From Chlorops oryzae (lineage: Eukaryota > Arthropoda > Insecta > Diptera > Chloropidae), in NCBI GenBank assembly GCA_020466095.1, contig CM035807.1, positions 53,622,878 through 53,686,877 on the forward strand: 64,000 nt of DNA, read 5' to 3'. The stretch's first letter is position 1; each line of letters begins with the position of its first letter. Position numbers and translations under genes: made by a program. Positions 45,838 through 57,015 of this stretch are shown one piece after another. The notes under the pieces were generated by a model, which saw only the letters and a program-made list of their open reading frames with translations, was not told the origin of the DNA and did not search any database.

Positions 45838-46205
45838 CCTGACAAGCTAAGAAAAATATCTTCACTGAAGATAATTTATTTTTTAATTCAATTATAATAT
45901 AATATTTTTCAAAACAAAAAGAAAGCATTAATGTCAAAGGGTATTGCTCTATGTTAAGGTTTTTTTCAATTCGGATTTTTCCAACTCGGAGGGGGTTTTT
46001 CTGAAGTTTCTAAAGAGATTTTTGGAAAGTCTTTGAGGGATAAGCTGCGCTTGAATAATGGCAACAATGAATTAAAATATTTATTAAAATCACCAATATT
46101 TTCAAGTGATACCAAAAATCTTTAAAGTGAAGATTTTTTGTATGGAGTTTCTATTTATTTTGTGTATTTGTTTTTAAGAAAATTCTTCACTTCTGGCAAC
46201 AATAT
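45838..46205. repeat. Repeat related to 4028-4395
   Basis: AAATATCTTCACTGAAGAT at 45854 and TTCTTCACTTCTGGC at 46184 match the copy near 4 kb in place and sense. Confidence 0.45.
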
Positions 46206-46721
46206 GGAGAGCGTGCTAGTTGTAATCATAGATTAGTCACATTAGGTCAAAATAGCTCATAAAACTTTTTTTTATGTGACCTATTTCGACTTCAAAGTTA
46301 CATCGACTATGAAGTCCCAAAATCAAGTCCGCGCGTTTTTGAAGTCGCAGCATGCAATACAATTAGTCAACTTTTGTCCCTATTTCGCCCTATAAGTCAC
46401 AGGGACATTAAAGTCGCATATAAGTCGAAAAACTTGGCGGTTTGCCCTAAAGAAATTACCTAATTTGGAAGTCAAAGTCAAGTCAATATTAAGTCGCAAA
46501 ATAGGGCATTTTTGCTTATTTGCGACAAAAAATCTACTTGTAAGTCGAAACGATTTTGAAGTCATAAAATTGGTCAAATAAAGGTAATTGGGACCTTCTA
46601 AACGGACTTTAAAGTTTGGTCTCATATAAAGCCGGAAAAAAAAGTCTGAAATAGGGTAGTTTCAACCAAAATAGGTCGATGCGACTTACTCTTGGTCGAA
46701 GCGCCCTATTTTCCTACTTGG

Positions 46722-48091
46722 GCAGAGATGTCAACCGCAGCAAAAAATTCAAAGCCTATATAAGCTTGTTGTTTTCACATATACTTATATAGAATCGATC
46801 AAATTTAATTAATTTAAGCATATTCCACATTTATCCCAAACACATTTTGAAATATTCAAATGCACAGTCGCACAAGTGCAAAAGTAATGTTTTGAATATT
46901 TATATTTCCGTTTTGTTTTGATCAATGTTCGTAATAACATCCACTATGCTTTGATATTTGCACTTTTAAATATCGTTTTATATTTGAGGAATGTAAGAAA
47001 AATGCAAAGGGAACGATGCAATCGCCAATTACGGTAAATTTTTTCTTTACTTTATCGTATATTTCGGTGAAGCGTGCGACATTGAAAAATAACATTTGTT
47101 ATCAGTGAATCAAAGGTGTTTGTGCAACGCAATCCAAATATTCGTGGCAAATAGATATTTGTATTGAAAATTAAATTTTAAAAATTGTGCTGCAAAATAA
47201 TCAATGCTTTGGTCGTGAGACATATTTAAAGTTTGTAGTGCGTGCGACATCGTAAGTGTAAAATGTATAAGTTTCGCACTCTTGAACCTATACCTATTTC
47301 AATTTTTTTTACTTGCAACCATATTTTTCTGCAAGAAACTCAACACCTAGAAAATGTATGCTCATATGGACTGATGCAGTAATAGATTAAGAATAAAATA
47401 ATAGTTGGGAAATATAATTATTTTTACAGGTTTCAATAGAAAATGAATGATTGTTCCAGAAATGCGAAATTTTGAGTTGTACCACCTTAGCAACAAGGGT
47501 GTGATAGGTCAACTTACCAAAAAAGAGTACTCTGAGTTTCCCCAGAATAAGACTAGTCAAAATGAAGAGTATTTTGTGTTAAACAACTGACAACTGAGTG
47601 GTTATTTTTTAATTACAAGCCAATGTTAAAAAGAATTTTTGTTGTGAAAATAAATATATTGAAACATTTAAAGTTATTTATCATCATCTTCTCCATGTCC
47701 AATTACATAAAAAGTACACACTAAAGTAAAACCTATGTTGCAACAAAATGACGCATTCGACACGAAGCGTGCAGCAGTGATTCAAATAAAATAAAAAATT
47801 ATACTGCTCAATATTTTTGAATCAAATACAAAATAGTTTTAAGATACATCAATGTACAACATTCCAAAATAAAAAGCATTTAAATAATGCAGCATGTTTC
47901 GCTGAAATCAGTGGTTGAACTATTCGCCTCAAAACTGGCTTCTGTTTTTGTAGCGTACGAATGCCTTAGTTTTTTGTAATTATCTTGAAAACGAACTTTT
48001 TCCAGAAATAAATCTTATCACCAATTTCAGTGCTGGTCAAGAGCTTTAACTTCCGCCTTTTGTCCAAATAAAAAAAAAATCGTATATCACC
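46722..48091. other. No gene recognised
   Basis: AT-rich intergenic-looking DNA. No inverted ends, tRNA-like boxes or credible coding frames. Confidence 0.4.
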
Positions 48092-48953
48092 TTTTTATAT
48101 CCAGTGTAAGCAGGGTATATAAGTTTTGTGCGAATCTTGTAGCAGCCAGAACTAAGCTCCGTAGATATAGACATATGTATATTCTTGATCGGGAGCAAAA
48201 ACTGAATCGATTTAGACATGTTTTTCTTGCCGTCTGACCGTCCGTCTGTTGTCGGATCTATTCCGAAGCGGCTGGACCAACCAAGTGGAAATTTGGCACA
48301 CAGGTATATTGGGATCCAAGTATGATCATAAATAAAAATGGGGACATCCGGCAACTGCCACGCCCACATATGAATTTAATGTGTTTTCAGTAAAATGCTT
48401 GTAGCTTGCTAACCACTGAACACATTTCATTGATATTAGATGCACTGGTAAACTACGAAAATGGACATATCCTGGAAGAAAATGACTACCGTCTTCCTCG
48501 AGCCACGCTCACAAATAAGGGTTTATCGTAGCTTGTGAAGTAAAAGGCGTAGAAGCTTCCAATTCACAACATTGGTTGACCAAGGTAAATGAAAGGTGTA
48601 GGGGAACAATTTCTGTGGCCCGCCCACTGCCACGCCCACAAATGGAGACTTTTCGTAACTTCCGAAAAAACTGGCGTAGAAGCTTGAAATTCGCTACAAA
48701 GGTTGACCAAGTTGAACGAAAGTGGAAGAAAAAAATTTATGTAGCTTGCCCACTACCACGCCCACAAATGGAGATTTTTTTTAACTTATGAAGCATAAGG
48801 CGAAGAACGAGCACGTTCCGTCCACTGTCAAGCCCGCAAACAATAATTTTGTGTATCTTTCGTACGGAAAGGCAAAACATAGTGCGCCAATAATGTCGGG
48901 ATGCTCGGTTTTTCAAAGTCGGGCTTGACCGACTTTAGCTTTCTTACTTGTTC
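48092..48953 (+). mobile_element. DINE-1/INE-1-like element, family A, copy 5
   Basis: Start TATATCCAGTGTAAGC (worn), GTCTGACCGTCCGTCTG near 48233, two to three CCACGCCCACAAATGGAG units, and an intact 3' hairpin AAAGTCGG...CCGACTTT with TTACTTGTTC end. Confidence 0.78.
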
Positions 48954-49007
48954 ATTTTGAATGCGTGCGAATGTCGCGTTTGGAAGTGCCAAATATACAT
49001 TATTTAA

Positions 49008-49082
49008 GTGGCTCTGGGATAGCGTAGGGGATGGGTGCTATGCTCTTGATCCCAGGGTCCGAGGTTCGATTACCGGCAAAAG
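49008..49082 (+). repeat. tRNA-derived SINE head
   Basis: Second copy of the 40786 family with A-box-like TAGCGTAGGGGATGGG and B box GAGGTTCGATTAC. It runs straight into LINE coding sequence. Confidence 0.65.
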
Positions 49083-49085
49083 CGA

Positions 49086-50095
49086 AGAGAAAGCGTCAGA
49101 AAAGCTAAAAATTTGGGTGTCATTATTAACTCAAAACGAACTTGCTCTGGTCATGTCAACAATGTGGTCCTTAAAATTTTCCACTGCCTTCGTAACTTAC
49201 GAGAAACTGCGTGCTACACGCCTGTTGAAATCAGGTATCGATTAGCTAAACAACTTCTCCTGACTTTAATATTTTACTTTAGTCCTGTTTATTGCAAATT
49301 GGACTCTGAATCAAACCACAAGCTGCAGCTAGCCTATAATTTTATAGTGCGATACGTTTATGGACTAAAGAAATATGAGCACATAAGCTACTGGTGCTGT
49401 AAATTTCTCAGCAGATACATAGAAAATTATATCGCGGTGAGAAACTGTCTGTTTCTTTATAAAATAATCAGCAGTAGATCACCAAACTATTTATACAGTC
49501 AGCTCCGCTTCGGCAACTCAAGCCGATCTAACAATCTCATCATTCCGCGATATACATATTTAAATTCCTCTCGATTCTTTTTCATACACGCTATTCGTCT
49601 GTTGAACAATCTACCAAATGAAATAAAAAAATCAAATAGAGAGTGTCTCTTTAGGCGTGCATGTATGGGTTTTTTTTCTTGCGTTTGATAAGCAAGATAC
49701 TTATGTACCTACTTACATAACAATAATTCTCTTCCCTTTTCATCTACTGCCTCAATTCTTCTTCTATTTCGCATCACTTTATAGTCTTCCTTTCATTTTA
49801 AAAGCACTCCACTTTTTTCTTTAGTCTAAATGTAAAAAAAAAATCCCTTCTCAAATAAAATTAGTTTTTGTTTTCTTTTTTATTTTTCCTTCATCTTCCT
49901 TTTTCAAATAAAACTGGCATATATTAATTAATAATTAATTAATTACTACATACCTACTCTTATACTTCTTTTTTCATCTTATCTTCTTATTTTCTATCTT
50001 TTTTTTTGAATATTATTATTTATTCTTACCTAAAAGATTGCGAATCTTACGTACTAATGGAAAACTATTAATAAATGAAATAAATGAAAAATGAA
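49086..50095 (+). pseudogene. Non-LTR retrotransposon RT end and 3' UTR
   Basis: Translation shows NLGVIINSKRTCSGHVNNVV, IFHCLRNLRET, LILTLIF-type thumb text, YNFIVRYVYGLKKYEHISYW, LFLYKIISSRSPNYLYSQL and RLLNNLPNEIKKS (to about 49688), the C-terminal blocks of jockey/CR1-like RT. One frameshift lies near 49110. A pyrimidine-rich 3' UTR follows and ends in AATGAAATAAATGAAAAATG near 50090, a simple-repeat tail usual for these elements. It is 5' truncated and joined to the SINE head. Confidence 0.82.
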
Positions 50096-50930
50096 TTTCT
50101 TGAAAGAGCTTGTGGGTAAACGTATTTAAAGACGCGATGAAAGCAGCTTTTGTATTGGTTGACAACTCACTTTCTTGCTCCCCGTATTTGTTCCTTAAAA
50201 TTTACTTGCCTGTTTCATTCTCCATTTTTCCAAAAATTTTGTTGCCTGTGACAGGGTTCGAACTCGGACCTTCCATATTGCAAATCTAACACACTTCAAC
50301 TTCGCCAACGCGAGATCTCATTTGAGCTTGCTTGATTTGTTATATCAATGTAAGTGCAAAACAACTGCTTTGTCTTTTTAAACTCTGGAGTGAAAACGGA
50401 ACTAATATACTCTTATAAATCAATAAGTCTTGCTTTTAATATCAAAAACGCTTCTTCTTAAATCGATTTTCTTTCAATAAGAATGTTTTATCAACACATA
50501 ATTTTTATAAAAATTTCACATAGTTTGATTAATGTGGTGACCTTATTATTTTACTATATCAAGAAGTTTTCCATATTCTTCAACAGAAGTATTCAGGTGT
50601 GTGATTGGATTCCCGGGAATTCATTTCCCCGGGAAATTGAAATAAATACTCGGGAATTTAAATATGTTCGAATTTTTTTAATTCGAAAATTTTATCGTAT
50701 AGCCGCTCTTTTGTTTTTGACAATGTCATTTCTTTCAAAATTGCCATACATTCTTCAAAATATTGGAGGAACGATATTCCCTTTCCCCAAAATTTGGGGA
50801 AAGGGAATCCAATCACATGCCCGATTAAGATATTCACATGAAATGTATCAGGACATCTATTAAGATTTTTAAATAAGATTTTCTCGATGCATTCAAAGAG
50901 TTTTCTCTATGGAAAAAGGGTATTATTCAA
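50096..50930 (-). repeat. SINE-bearing repeat, copy 1 (pairs with 63095-63600)
   Basis: Aligns with 63095-63600 over most of its length: CTCACTTTCTTGCTCCCCGTA, GACAGGGTTCGAACTCGGAC, TGTAAGTGCAAAACAA and CTTGCTTTTAATATCAAAAA occur in both. The tRNA-like part (50241-50325) is on the minus strand. An insert at 50597-50818 is absent from the other copy. Confidence 0.75.
50597..50818. mobile_element. Inverted-ended insert with GGGAATTC-rich ends
   Basis: TGTGATTGGATTCCC at the left and GGGAATCCAATCACA at the right. The copy at 63 kb lacks it. CCCGGGAATT and CCCCGGGAAAT words follow inside. No clean duplication seen. Confidence 0.6.
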
Positions 50931-50973
50931 ATAGTTAGACCATCTTATTGATTTTGTGGGGTGATATTTTTAT

Positions 50974-51016
50974 GAGTGTAATGGTTAAGACGTTCGCCAA
51001 CCGAACTTGGAGGGTC
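50974..51016 (+). repeat. tRNA-like half
   Basis: GTGTAATGGTTAAGACGTTC resembles a tRNA D-arm/A box; the B-box half is missing. Confidence 0.35.
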
Positions 51017-51529
51017 AGCTAGAAAAATAAGATTTAAAATAAAAAAAATAAATAAAAAAGTAATAATATATATACAGGGTGTTCCGTTTGTGAAGGTCAA
51101 CCGGTTGGGAGCTGATTGAGGAGGTCAGAACTAAAAAAAAAATCTTATGGAAGGGGGGTCGCAAATGCAACCCTGAGGAGTGATAGGGCCTTAAAGTTTT
51201 TAGGCAGTTGGTGTGTATTTCTTTTAGGCAAAATTAAATTGATGGTAAAAATTAGACCCATTGAGGAAAAAATTAACGGTGAAAGTTTAAAATTCTGACA
51301 AAACTTTCAATTTTTTTACTTTGGAAGCCATTTTGGTATAAAAAGTGTCCAATTAACACCCAAATTTTTTATTTTAATCGAAATGCTGGGTCGTGAGCTT
51401 TCTTAACAAAATTCGGTATGCGTGCTCACGGGGACATAAGTACAAACAAGAGAATTGATCCGATCAGATTATTTTAAGGGATATCTCCATTACTAGGAGT
51501 TGTTACGAAAATCACAAAAACTGCCATTT

Positions 51530-52490
51530 ACTGCGGAATTTACGAAAATTCTCAATTTGTGGGCGTGGCAGTGGACGGGCCGCATACATTTTTTTCTACA
51601 CTTTCCATTCGCCTTGGTCAACCTATGTCGCGAATTTTAAGCTTCTATGGCTTTTACTTCGGAAGTAACGTAAAATCTCCTTTTGTGGGCGTGGCAGTGG
51701 GCAAGCCACATACAATTTTTTCCTACACCTTTCATTCGCCTTGGTCAACCTATGTGGCGAGCTTGAAGCTTCTACGCCTTTTACTTCGGAAGTTACGAAA
51801 AATCAAAATTTGTGGGCGTGGCAGTGGGAGGGCCACCTGAATTTTTTTCTTACACCTTGCATTCGCCTTGGTCAACCTTTGTTGAGAATTTGAAGCTTCT
51901 GTGCCTTTTACTTCACAAGTAACGATAAACCTTTATTTGTGGGCTTATCAGTAGCGTGGTGAGGGGGGAGCGAAGGGGGCAGTCGCCCCGGGCGCCAAAT
52001 CATATTTAAAATTCTATGAAGGTATTTTTATTGTGGCCGATTGGAGGGGGCGGCATTTCCTGCATTGTGCCCCCATCGGGCCCCGGGCGCCGAAATGTCT
52101 CGCTACGCCACTACGCTTATATGTGGGCGTGGCTCAAATCGGCGGCGTCCATGTTTTTTCAGGATAGCTTACAAGTACACTAAATATCAAAAAAATGTGT
52201 TGAGTGGTTCGCAAGTTACCAGCATTTTACTGAAAACACATTAAATTCGTTTGAGGGCGTAAGTCTCCCATTTTTACTTAGGGTCATACTCGCATGCCGG
52301 TTTACCTGTGTGCCACATTTCGACTTGGTTGGTCCAGCCGTTTCGGAGGAGATCCGACCACAGGCGGACGGACAGACGGTAAGACGGACAGACGGACATG
52401 TCTAAATGGATTCAGTTTTTGATCCTGTTCAAGAATTTATATATATGCCTTTATCTAGATAGCTTAGTTCTGGCTGTTCCAAGATTAGGT
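51530..52490 (-). mobile_element. DINE-like family A element, joined to family C sequence
   Basis: GTGGGCGTGGCAGTGG modules at about 51559, 51687 and 51812, then the GGACGGACAGACGG microsatellite near 52367. Upstream (51420-51530), GCGTGCTCACGGGGACATAA and GTTACGAAAATCACAAAAAC belong to family C (compare 41190-41300). Neither family A terminus is intact, so this is a chimera or a crossover product. A hAT-like MITE is inserted at 51949. Confidence 0.65.
51949..52113. mobile_element. Small hAT-like MITE
   Basis: CAGTAGCGTGGTGAG and CTCGCTACGCCACTA are inverted with three mismatches. Inside are GTCGCCCCGGGCGCC and GGGCCCCGGGCGCCG near the two ends. The flanks GGCTTAT / CGCTTAT suggest an imperfect duplication; uninterrupted family A copies (near 15255) show GGGCTTATTTGTGGG at this point. 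Confidence 0.7.
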
Positions 52491-52741
52491 ATAGAAATCA
52501 AAAGCATGAAAACTGACCTAATATAGTGATGCGGCGATGTGTAGGAGTTTGTTTAATAATTTTGTTTAGTTCAAGAATTTTTTTTAATTAAATTTTAATT
52601 AAAATGTCTTTTTATACCTTTTCCGAAGGAAAGGGTATATTAAGTTTGGCTCGGAGTATGTAACATACCAAAGGAGTCGCGATAGATATAGACATATATA
52701 TATATTCTTGATCAGGGTGACAAGAGGAGTCGATCTAGCCA

Positions 52742-52743
<2 letters not shown>

Positions 52744-52785
<42 letters not shown>

Positions 52786-52788
52786 GGT
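52744..52788 (+). repeat. (GTCT)n microsatellite
   Basis: Eleven or so GTCT units ending GTCGGTC; the GTCY block characteristic of DINE-1-like elements. Confidence 0.9.
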
Positions 52789-53217
52789 CACACTTTAGTT
52801 TTTCGTAATTCACCCCTAAGCCATGAAAGATATCATATTGAAATTCGGCATGGACATGAACCAGGTAAATGTCCGAAAAACTGCATAAAAATTGTTTTCG
52901 TAGTCCCTCTTTGGGTCGTGGGAAGTGGTTCAGAAGTTTCAAAAATCACGATTTTTAAGGTTTTTCCTGGATAACTTTTTTACTATACATCCCAGCTAAT
53001 TGAAATTTGGTGTGTGTATAGCTACCATGTAGACTTAAGCTTTCGCTGAAAAAAAATTGCGACATCGCTATAACTATGGTCATCATCCTACATATAAGAA
53101 AAAAACACTTTTTCTCTTATTCTCATATCTGTATACAAAAATGATTTTTTTTTGCTTCTTCCGATTGTGTATTTTGCCGCCAAATAAAGTCGTCACTTAA
53201 GGTTAAAATTTGACCAT

Positions 53218-54238
53218 GACCACCATTCGCGAAATTCGCAAAAATTTGATTTTCACTATTTTGAATTGAGTATTTCGCAGCTAAACAAAATGTCCTCTAA
53301 GGGTTATAATTTTATCAAGACCACCATTCGCGAAATTCGCAAAAAATTGATTTTCACTATTTTAAATTTAGTATTTCGCAGCTAAACAAAATGTCCTCTA
53401 AGGGTTAAAAATTTATCAAGACCACCATTCGCGAAATTCGCAAAAAATTGATTTTCACTATTTTGAATTTAGTATTTCGCAGCTAAACAAAATGTCCTCT
53501 AAGGGTTAAAAATTTATCATGACCACCATTCGCAAAATTCGCAAAAATTTGATTTTCACTATTTTAAATTGAGTATTTCGCAGCTAAACAAAATGTCCTC
53601 TAAGGGTTAAAAATTTATCAAGACCACCATTCGCGAAATTCGCAAAAAATTTATTTTCACTATTTTGAATTTAGTATTTCGCAGCTAAACAAAATGTCCT
53701 CTAAGGGTTAAAAATTTATCATGACCACCATTCGCGAAATTCGCAAAAATTTGATTTTCACTATTTTGAATTTAGTATTTTGCAGCTAAACAAAATGTCC
53801 TCTAAGGGTTAAAAATTTATCATGACCACCATTCGCGAAATTCGCAAAAATTTGATTTTCACTATTTTAAATTGAGTATTTCGCAGCTAAACAAAATGTC
53901 CTCTAAGGGTTAAAAATTTAGCAAGACCACCATTCGCGAAATTCGCAAACATTTGATTTTCACTATTTTGAATTTAGTATTTCGCAGCTAAACAAAATGT
54001 CCTCTAAGGGTTAAAAATTTATCATGACCACCATTCGCAAAATTCGCAAAAATTTGATTTTCACTATTTTAAATTGAGTATTTCGCAGCTAAACAAAATG
54101 TCCTCTAAGGGTTAAAAATTTATCAAGACCACCATTCGCGAAATTCGCAAAAAATTGATTTTCACTATTTTGAATTTAGTATTTCGCAGCTAAACAAAAT
54201 GTCCTCTAAGGGTTAAAATTTGACCATGACCACCATTC
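53218..54238 (+). repeat. Ten-unit tandem array, about 101 bp per unit
   Basis: Each unit runs GACCACCATTCGCGAAATTC, then GATTTTCACTATTTT, then CGCAGCTAAACAAAATGTCC and TAAGGGTTAAAA. Variants (GAATTTAG versus AAATTGAG; ATCATG versus ATCAAG; CGCAAAATTC in units 4 and 9) repeat with a period of about five units, showing block duplication. Family B copy 2 has only one to two units. Confidence 0.9.
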
Positions 54239-54750
54239 GCGATTTTTTTTTGCTTAGTAATAATCTCGAGTTTTAGAAGCTAAATCGAAGTACAGATAAG
54301 GTATAAATAGATATCCAAGCTAGAACAACGAAAACGGCAGGAATTTTCGTTAAGGTAATGTTTTAACATATTTTAGGCTGAGGAAAAGGTATGTGTGCAA
54401 TCGGCTTTGCCGATGTAAACTTCTTTACTTGTTTTTTTTAAAAAAAGTTTTTGTATGTAATATGTTTTAGTATTTTTATTGGACATTTCCGTGAAAATGA
54501 CAAATGGAGTCTTTCAAAAACTTTGCAAAAACTGAATAAAAATAAAACACAAACACGACATTTCTAAAATGTACAAAAATTAATGTGTTATATTATATGA
54601 TATGCATTGTTTTATAATTCTTTAAATCTATATATATATAAAATAATGTTGCGAAATGTGTTTGTGTTGAACTTTCTCGGCACTGGCAGAACCGATTTGC
54701 ATGCAGTTTTTTTTGTTTGAAAGGTGAAGTCTGCCTGAATGTTTTAAGCT

Positions 54751-55867
54751 ATATGGGTCATTCTTTTACAAATCGTACGGATTTGACGGATAAAAAGACG
54801 AGGGTACTTGAAATTTCTCGAAACTTTTTTTGTGTATTATATATGTAAAATAAGTCGACATGTATGTAATTTTTTTTTGTTTTTGTTTTTTTTAAAGAAA
54901 TAATCGTTGAATTAATAATCACATAGTTAGCGATTTTGCTTGTCTTTGGAGGCTGATATCTTCACTTCAGTTTGTCAAAAATCCAAAAATCTTTTTTTAT
55001 CCTGCATGAAATTGAGTCCACTTTTTAGGAAAATTTTCAAAAAAATTTTATACCGTTAAATAGTAAGAAATTTCGACAATTTAAATGTTTAAAGTCGATT
55101 TTTCTACACTAGCCCAGACGATAGAAAATTGAAACATACGTCATCGGATTCCTTGTTCAATTCTCTATCAAAGTCATGTTTCAAAAAAGTGGCGCCGTTA
55201 TTCATAAAGTTAGAAAAAATTAATAAAAATAAAAAAACGACACGTTTCAGTTCCTTTCGTACTGTACTTTGCTGAGAGCAAATCAAAATGCAAAAAAAGC
55301 TTACTGAGTTTACGTTTGCCTAGTTCCGAAAAATCGAAATAAGCGAAAATACAATCCGTTTGCCATTGCCGTTTGCCAAACATGCTTTGCGCTGCGCAAT
55401 AAACTAATTGTTTCTAACTTTATGAATAACGGCGCCACTTTTTTGAAACATGACTTTGATAGAGAATTGAACAAGGAATCCGATGACGTATGTTTCAATT
55501 TTCTATCGTCTGGGCTAGTGTAGAAAAATCGACTTTAAACATTTAAATTGTCGAAATTTCTTACTATTTAACGGTATAAAATTTTTTTGAAAATTTTCCT
55601 AAAAAGTGGACTCAATTTCATGCAGGATAAAAAAAGATTTTTGGATTTTTGACAAACTGAAGTGAAGATATCAGCCTCCAAAGACAAGCAAAATCGCTAA
55701 CTATGTGATTATTAATTCAACGATAATTTCTTTAAAAAAAACAAACACAAAAAAAAATTACATACATGTCGACTTGTTTTACATATATAATACACAAAAA
55801 AAGTTTCGAGAAATTTCAAGTACCCTCGTCTTTTTAGGTGTACGATTTGTAAAAGAATGACCCATAT
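54751..55867. repeat. 1.1-kb palindrome inside the Helitron
   Basis: Arms 54751-55222 and 55404-55867 are nearly exact inverses (for example CTAGCCCAGACGATAGAAAA and its inverse), around a 180-bp centre. The outer ends read ATATGGGTCATTC, as does the left end of the composite element at 35872. Frames on the two arms are the same text. It is probably a non-autonomous foldback that entered the Helitron. Confidence 0.85.
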
Positions 55868-55935
55868 GCGACATTGGTGCGTGTGCGACATTGGTGCGTG
55901 TGCCGTGAGATATCAGCATTTTTGTGAGTTGTAAG

Positions 55936-56462
55936 AATTGATAGATAGAAAGATTGATAGATTGATTGATTGACAGATTGATAGATTGATTGATTGATAT
56001 ATTAACAGATTGATAGATTGAAGGATTGACAGATTGATAGGTTGATAGATTGAAAGATTGATAAATAAACAGATTGACAGAATGATAGATTGATGGATAA
56101 ATATATTGAAAAATTGATAGATTGAGAAATTGATAGATTTACTGATTGACAGATTGATAGATTGATAGATCGATAGATTGAAAGATTGATAGATTGATAG
56201 GTTGACATATTGATAGGTTGATAGATTGAAAGGTTGATAAATTGACAGATTGACAGATTGATAGATTGATAGAATGACAGATTGATAGATTGATGGATAA
56301 ATATATTGAAAGATTGATAGATTGACATACTGATAGAATGTCAGATTGATAGATCGATGGATAGATGAATTGAAAGATTGATTGATTGACAGATTGATAG
56401 GTTGAAAGATTGATGATAGATGGATAGATAGATGGATAGATGAATAGAGAGATGGATAGATA
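55936..56462 (+). repeat. GATTGATA minisatellite
   Basis: About 65 imperfect 8-bp units: GATTGATA with GATTGACA, GATTGAAA and similar variants. The long Ser-Ile-Tyr-Gln-rich frames on the minus strand are its translation, not genes. Confidence 0.93.
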
Positions 56463-56954
56463 GATAACACCTATTCCCTAAATTAAATGGGGGAATAATT
56501 TTACCGAGATTGCACTGCAGTCGGTATCTAGGTTATTTAAAATGAAAAAGCAGCAAAGTAGGCTTGAGCAAAAAATACGAATTCACCAAGCTATTTAAAA
56601 TTTTAATGTAACAAACTTTCAAATCATAAAAAAAATTTATTTTTATTTAAATCGGGAGTAAGCGCATTTCAGTGAATATTAAGTGTATTATATTCACAGT
56701 TAAGTACATAAAACAATGCCACGTTTCCGTGGGCGAGGGGGAAATATTGGTCGATAGTAGTTTAAGTAAAAATTTATAGCATAATGTTTAAATTTCACAC
56801 AAAGAATGAATAAAAACCTAGAGTATTTAAAAACATACTACTTTACCACTTTTATTACTTTTGCCCAATATCAACCTGTACCGGGAGAGGAAACGAGCGC
56901 GGGTCATACGAAGCTGGCGCGAAGGCTCGCGGAGCGAGCCTTGGTGCCAGCTAG

Positions 56955-57015
56955 TATTTCTATATAAATCAAAATAAATTTCGGTTTCTAATATATGCAA
57001 AAAAAAAAAAAAAAA
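56955..57015. other. Short spacer with A-run
   Basis: TATTTC-rich spacer ending in an A-run of about 17 directly before the family C element. Confidence 0.5.

Larger units (their letters stand above)
42114..46721. mobile_element. Composite region with inverted ends and AAGTCG/AATAGGTC words
   Basis: CCAAGTAGCAAAATAGGTCG at the left and the inverse of CCAAGTAGGAAAATAGGGCG at the right. Between them, in 42120-42200, 43640-43740, 44085-44360 and 46220-46720, short words such as ATAGGTC, GACCTATT and AAGTCGCA recur dozens of times in both senses. The rest is later insertions. No transposase or clear duplication. It reads as one old element about 1.3 kb long, opened by insertions. Confidence 0.6.
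52612..54433 (+). mobile_element. DINE-1/INE-1-like element, family B, copy 1
   Basis: Starts TATACCTTTTCCGAAGGAAA followed by GGGTATATTAAG, has TATATATTCTTGATCAGGGT and GTCGATCTAGCCATG before a (GTCT)n run, and ends with the hairpin ATCGGCTTTGCCGAT followed by GTAAACTTCTTTACTTGTTT. The leader words closely recall D. melanogaster INE-1. Its body is a ten-unit array (53218-54238). Confidence 0.82.
54627..56954 (+). mobile_element. Canonical non-autonomous Helitron
   Basis: Starts TCTATATATATATAAAATAA after an A. It ends with a perfect 7-bp stem GGCTCGC-GGA-GCGAGCC (56924-56940), ten bases, then CTAG before a T. A TC start, hairpin about 10 bp from CTRR and insertion between A and T are the Helitron hallmarks. 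It encodes no Rep/helicase. The body carries a 1.1-kb palindrome and a GATTGATA minisatellite. Confidence 0.9.

Noticed and set aside
50597..50818. hAT assignment for the GGGAATTC-rich insert
   Set aside because: The inverted ends are clear and the other repeat copy lacks it, but no 8-bp duplication could be read.
52712..52942. Frame with Asp-Arg-Gln-Thr repeats
   Set aside because: Translation of the (GTCT)n microsatellite.
53218..54238. CRISPR-like regular repeats
   Set aside because: Units are about 101 bp and homogeneous throughout, without unique spacers or cas genes; it is a tandem array in a eukaryotic transposon.
55913..56470. Long Ser-Ile-Tyr-Gln-Asn-Leu-rich frames on the minus strand
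   Set aside because: They are the translation of the GATTGATA minisatellite; two overlapping frames give the same kind of text.
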